Origin: Sphingomonas phyllosphaerae
GTDB taxonomy: Bacteria; Pseudomonadota; Alphaproteobacteria; Sphingomonadales; Sphingomonadaceae
Direction: 5' to 3'
Length of the DNA: 64,000 nt
Assembly (NCBI RefSeq): GCF_029623345.1
Contig: NZ_JAPYKH010000002.1
Span: 124,001 to 188,000, forward strand
Under the pieces are notes generated by a model. The model saw only the letters and a list, made by a program, of their open reading frames with translations. It searched no databases and was not told the DNA's origin. The position numbers and the translations under genes are program-made. This document shows positions 60,969 through 64,000 of this stretch, piece after piece; the first letter of the stretch is position 1, and every line of letters begins with the position of its first letter.

Positions 60969-63374
60969 ATGTTCCGCTATGGTCTGGCAGCTGCCACCTG
61001 CCTGAGCCTCACCGGGCTCGCCGTGGCGCAGCAGGGCCGGCCATCGACGCCTGCTGCCGAGGTCAATCCCTTCATCGGGACCACCAACGGGGGTAACGTT
61101 TTCCCGGGCGCGACACGGCCGTTCGGTATGGTCGCGTTCAGCCCCGAGCTCACGCCGCTGCCGGGCAAGCGGCTCCCGATTGCAGCGCCTGGCGGCTACG
61201 AATGGCGCGGCAACGGCGTGCGCGGGTTCAGCCTGACCCATGTCTCGGGCACGGGCTGTGCCGGGGCGAGCGGCGACGTCCCGATCATGCCGGTGACAAT
61301 CCCGGTTGAGCGCTCGCCCGCCTCGGTCGAGGCGGGGTTGAGCTACGCCAGCCTGCTCGACCACGCCGCCGAACGCGCCTCGCCCGGGGCCTACCATGTC
61401 GCGCTCGACAACGGCGTCGCGGTCGATCTCGGCGCGACCGAGCGCAGCGCGGTCGGCCGGTTCGCCTTTCCCGCGGACAAGCCCGCCAATCTGCTGTTCC
61501 GCACCTCCGACAGCGAGGTGGGCAGCAGCGACTCCACGATCCGCATCGATCCGGCCACCCGGACGGTCAGCGGCACCGTCACCTCGGGCAATTTCTGCGG
61601 CTATCTCGCGGCGGATCGACGCGAGAGCTATTACACGCTCCACTTCGTCGCGCAGTTCGACCAGCCTTTCACCGTGGGCGGGACGTGGCGTGACGAGCGC
61701 GTCAACGCCGGCGCGGCGAGCGGGGGCGGGGGCACCGGCTACGGCGACCACGGTCACCCGCCGGTAGGGCGCGGGGCGGGCGGCTGGATCGGTTTCGCGC
61801 CGGACGCCGCGCGCGCGGTGACGATGCGTGTCGGCGTGTCATATGTCGACGAGGCGGGCGCTCGGCGCAACCTGGAGCGCGAAAGCCCGGCGGGCACCAG
61901 CGTGGACTCGGTCCAGGCCGCGGGTCGGGCCGCATGGGAGCAGGCACTGGGTCGGATCCGCGTCGAGGGCGGCGCGCACGACGAGCGTACCGTCTTCTAC
62001 ACCGCGCTGTACCACGCGCTGATGACGCCCAACCTCTATAGCGACGTCGACGGGCGCTACCGCGGCTTCGACGCCGCGGTGCACGCGCTCGCACCGCGGC
62101 AGCAAGCCCAATATGCCAATTACTCTGGCTGGGACGTGTATCGCTCGCAGCTACAGCTCGTGACGCTGCTCGACCCTCAGCGCGGTTCGGACATTGCCCA
62201 GTCGCTGCTCAACCAGGCCGAGCAGAACGGCGGGACGTGGGATCGCTGGACGCATCTCACCGGCGCCACCGGCGTGATGAACGGCGACCCGTCGCCGCCC
62301 TCGCTCGCCGCCATCTACGCCTTCGGCGGGCGCTCGTTCGACATCGAGCGCGCCTATGCCTCGCTACGTCGCGCCGCGACGGTACCCAGCGCCAAGGACC
62401 TCGACCGCAAGGGCTGCCCGGTGCTGTGCGTCGGGCAGCGGCCCGGGCTCGATCAGTGGCTCAAGCTACACTACATGCCCGTCGGCGCGCCGGGCTGGGG
62501 CGCGGTGTCCGACACGCTCGAGCTTGCTGCGGCCGACTTCGGGCTCGCCGAGCTGGCACACCACGCCGGGGACCGCGCCGGCGAGAAGCTGTTCCGCGCG
62601 CGCTCCGGTTGGTGGCGCAACCTGTACAATCCCACAGCCACGCCCGCGGGCGGCTACCTCCAGCCGCGACGCGCCGACGGCGGCTGGCCGCGCTTCGACC
62701 CGTCCTCGGACGAGGAGATGGTGGAGGGCAGCGGCGCGCAATATCTCTGGATGGTGCCGTTCGACCCGGCGGGGCTGATCGACGTGCTCGGCGGCCGTGC
62801 CGCGGCGTCGCGCCGGCTCGACGCCTTCTTCCGCGCGCCCGACGGCGGCTGGGCGGTGACGAAGGCGGGGCCGCTCCATGCCGAGCTCGACAACGAGCCG
62901 TCCATCGCCTCGCCGTGGACCTACTTGTTCACCGGCGAGCCGTGGAAGACGCAGGAGACGGTACGCGCGGCGATGCGCCAGATTTGGACCAACACGCCCG
63001 CTGGAATTTCCGGCAACGACGACCTGGGTCAGATGTCGTCCTGGTACGTCTGGTCGGCGCTGGGCCTGTACCCGCTTTATCCCGGGCGCGCCGAGCTGGT
63101 GATCGGTAGCCCGCTCTTCCCGCGTGCGACGATCGAGCGCCCCGGCGGCGTCCGGCTGGTCATCGACGCGGCCGGCGCTGCGCCCGACGCGCCGTATGTT
63201 TCCGCGCTGCGCATCGACGGTCGCGCGAGCGACCGCGCCTGGCTGCCGGCCCAGGCGGTGACCCGCGGCGCCACGCTCGACTTCACCATGGCGCGTCAGG
63301 CGGACCGCTCCTGGGCGACGCGTACTACGCCACCGTCGTTCGGGCCGAGTGTAGGGCGCGCAGCCGATCGCTAA
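60969..63374 (+). CDS. Secreted alpha-1,2-mannosidase-type enzyme (GH92)
   Basis: An 801-residue GH92 protein. Signal peptide MFRYGLAAATCLSLTGLAVA; N-terminal sandwich with VNPFIGTTNGGNVFPGATRP and FGMVAFSPEL; FSLTHVSGTGCAGASGDVPI; the barrel holds QYANYSGWDVYRSQLQLVTL and DEEMVEGSGAQYLWMVPFDP; and near the end GNDDLGQMSSWYVWSALGLY, a GH92 hallmark with the catalytic acid region. These calcium enzymes trim alpha-mannose from N-glycans or yeast mannan. ATG 60969 is preferred because GGAG is 6 nt upstream; ATG 60963 abuts it. A strong terminator follows. Confidence 0.95.
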   Translation: MFRYGLAAATCLSLTGLAVAQQGRPSTPAAEVNPFIGTTNGGNVFPGATRPFGMVAFSPELTPLPGKRLPIAAPGGYEWRGNGVRGFSLTHVSGTGCAGASGDVPIMPVTIPVERSPASVEAGLSYASLLDHAAERASPGAYHVALDNGVAVDLGATERSAVGRFAFPADKPANLLFRTSDSEVGSSDSTIRIDPATRTVSGTVTSGNFCGYLAADRRESYYTLHFVAQFDQPFTVGGTWRDERVNAGAASGGGGTGYGDHGHPPVGRGAGGWIGFAPDAARAVTMRVGVSYVDEAGARRNLERESPAGTSVDSVQAAGRAAWEQALGRIRVEGGAHDERTVFYTALYHALMTPNLYSDVDGRYRGFDAAVHALAPRQQAQYANYSGWDVYRSQLQLVTLLDPQRGSDIAQSLLNQAEQNGGTWDRWTHLTGATGVMNGDPSPPSLAAIYAFGGRSFDIERAYASLRRAATVPSAKDLDRKGCPVLCVGQRPGLDQWLKLHYMPVGAPGWGAVSDTLELAAADFGLAELAHHAGDRAGEKLFRARSGWWRNLYNPTATPAGGYLQPRRADGGWPRFDPSSDEEMVEGSGAQYLWMVPFDPAGLIDVLGGRAAASRRLDAFFRAPDGGWAVTKAGPLHAELDNEPSIASPWTYLFTGEPWKTQETVRAAMRQIWTNTPAGISGNDDLGQMSSWYVWSALGLYPLYPGRAELVIGSPLFPRATIERPGGVRLVIDAAGAAPDAPYVSALRIDGRASDRAWLPAQAVTRGATLDFTMARQADRSWATRTTPPSFGPSVGRAADR

Positions 63375-63387
63375 CGAGGCTGCGCGT

Positions 63388-63418
63388 CCTTGGGTGTTGC
63401 GATGCAAGTCACCCAAGG
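63388..63418 (+). terminator. Terminator after the GH92 gene
   Basis: CCTTGGGTG (63388-63396) and CACCCAAGG (63410-63418) form a perfect 9-bp stem with a 13-nt loop, 13 bp after the stop, followed by TTCTC. Confidence 0.75.
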
Positions 63419-63566
63419 TTCTCTAGTATTGGACCGGCTAAGCGCGATGTTGCAGCGTTGATCAATGGTCTGCCGCTTATCCTGAGCAGAGCCACGGCGT
63501 GCCAATAGGTACCCTCGACGCAGCGATCTCCAGCGCGTTTTCCGATTGGCGATCGGACCTGTAGAA

Positions 63567-63579
63567 GGTGTCAGACACC
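63567..63579. other. 13-bp palindrome GGTGTC-A-GACACC
   Basis: A perfect 6+6 inverted repeat in the gap between GH92 and the terminal SDR gene, of unknown role. A weaker 6-bp stem GCGGGC/GCCCGC (63631-63656) nearer the SDR stop might terminate that gene. Confidence 0.35.
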
Positions 63580-63665
63580 AGCCAAGGTTGGAGTTGTCGT
63601 GCGTGACGAGCGTCGCGCAGGGAAGGGTGCGCGGGCCCACAAAGGTGCGAGCCCGCCTAGTTACT

Positions 63666-64000
63666 TTAGCTCGCCTGTGACGAAGCGACCGCGTCCGCAC
63701 CTGCCGGCAAGTGCGTCTGCTCGTCCACGTCGGTCACCGCGCGCCAGATCGCGTCGGCGACGTCCTCCGACGAAGTGGTCGGCCCCGTGTCCTGCTGCCA
63801 GCCAGCCATCACCTGCTCTACCAGCGAAAGGTAGGGTTCGGGGAAGCCGCCGGTCATGGCGGCGCGGGCATTATCCCCGAAGCGTGTCGTCGGCGCACGG
63901 CCCGGCAGCACGACCCGGACGCGAACGTTGAAGGGTTCGAGCTCCAGCGCGACGCTGTCGGAGAAGGCGTTCACTGCCGCCTTGCTCGCGGTGTAGACGG
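63666..64000 (-). CDS. SDR-family oxidoreductase, C-terminal part (runs off window end)
   Basis: The reverse frame is open to the window end, giving the last ~110 residues of a short-chain dehydrogenase. The first residues, VYTASKAAVNAFSDSVALEL, contain the catalytic Tyr-x-x-x-Lys, followed by FNVRVRVVLPGRAPTTRFGD and EDVADAIWRAVTDVDEQTHL. The cofactor-binding half lies beyond the window. Substrate unknown. Confidence 0.85.
   Translation of the reverse strand, partial: VYTASKAAVNAFSDSVALELEPFNVRVRVVLPGRAPTTRFGDNARAAMTGGFPEPYLSLVEQVMAGWQQDTGPTTSSEDVADAIWRAVTDVDEQTHLPAGADAVASSQAS

Noticed and set aside
1-64000. CRISPR array, tRNA, rRNA, replication origin or prophage genes
   Set aside because: No regular direct repeats with spacers, no cloverleaf with typical arms, and no phage structural or replication genes were recognised.

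Overview
The window looks like chromosomal DNA of a Sphingomonas-type alphaproteobacterium. It is very GC-rich, with many GTG starts and ATGA/GTGA gene overlaps. It carries crtW, crtZ and crtX carotenoid genes, an UrcA-family protein, several large TonB-dependent receptors and glycan-degrading enzymes. No rRNA, tRNA or CRISPR array was seen. Species cannot be named from sequence alone.

Layout. 1-3.2 kb: a TonB-dependent receptor (cut by the window edge) divergent from a two-component system. 3.3-7.2 kb: a hydrolase remnant, then a translationally coupled PAP2-crtZ-crtW set facing crtX, suggesting a glycosylated ketocarotenoid. 7.2-8.6 kb: decayed genes (ABC-2 permease, LysR). 8.8-18.6 kb: a stress/oxidoreductase island with SDRs, a GH15 enzyme, a three-gene set in which an alpha/beta-hydrolase is fused to a gluconate-2-dehydrogenase-subunit-3-like domain ahead of a GMC oxidoreductase, then Dps and a Rieske-FAD reductase. 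18.7-24.0 kb: a four-gene cassette (glycosyltransferase, acyl-CoA-dehydrogenase-like, PIG-L deacetylase, methyltransferase) lying between two degenerate direct copies of one IS6-type element, with an FNR/FixK-like box in front. 24.2-26.1 kb: PHB-depolymerase-type esterase and transglutaminase-like protein. 26.4-29.5 kb: mop, a ModE-type HTH protein and a TonB receptor, pointing to molybdate-linked control. 30-31.4 kb: a BLUF photoreceptor, a small conserved-looking protein and a LysR remnant.

31.6-40.6 kb: an efflux operon (UrcA, HlyD-type adaptor, MacB-type ATPase and permease, TolC) divergent from an NtrC-type regulator and its kinase. A near-consensus sigma-54 promoter and two YGTCC-N6-GGACA sites lie between them, giving a self-contained regulatory circuit. 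40.7-41.8 kb: HxlR regulator divergent from azoR. 41.9-43.7 kb: a decay zone with a methyltransferase remnant, a third IS6 copy and a broken TetR gene whose likely operators survive. 44.3-51 kb: TetR regulator and a complete RND efflux operon. 51.3-63.4 kb: glycan utilisation: GH43, a TonB receptor, GH89 alpha-N-acetylglucosaminidase coupled to an HGSNAT-like membrane acetyltransferase, and a GH92 alpha-mannosidase. 63.7-64 kb: a partial SDR.

Beyond the genes, the window holds a family of at least nine dispersed, degenerate ~60-bp intergenic repeats, six of them beside gene remnants or an IS. The most interesting candidates for undescribed biology are the IS-bracketed four-gene cassette, the GH89-HGSNAT pair, the hydrolase/GMC module and the mop-ModE-receptor locus.
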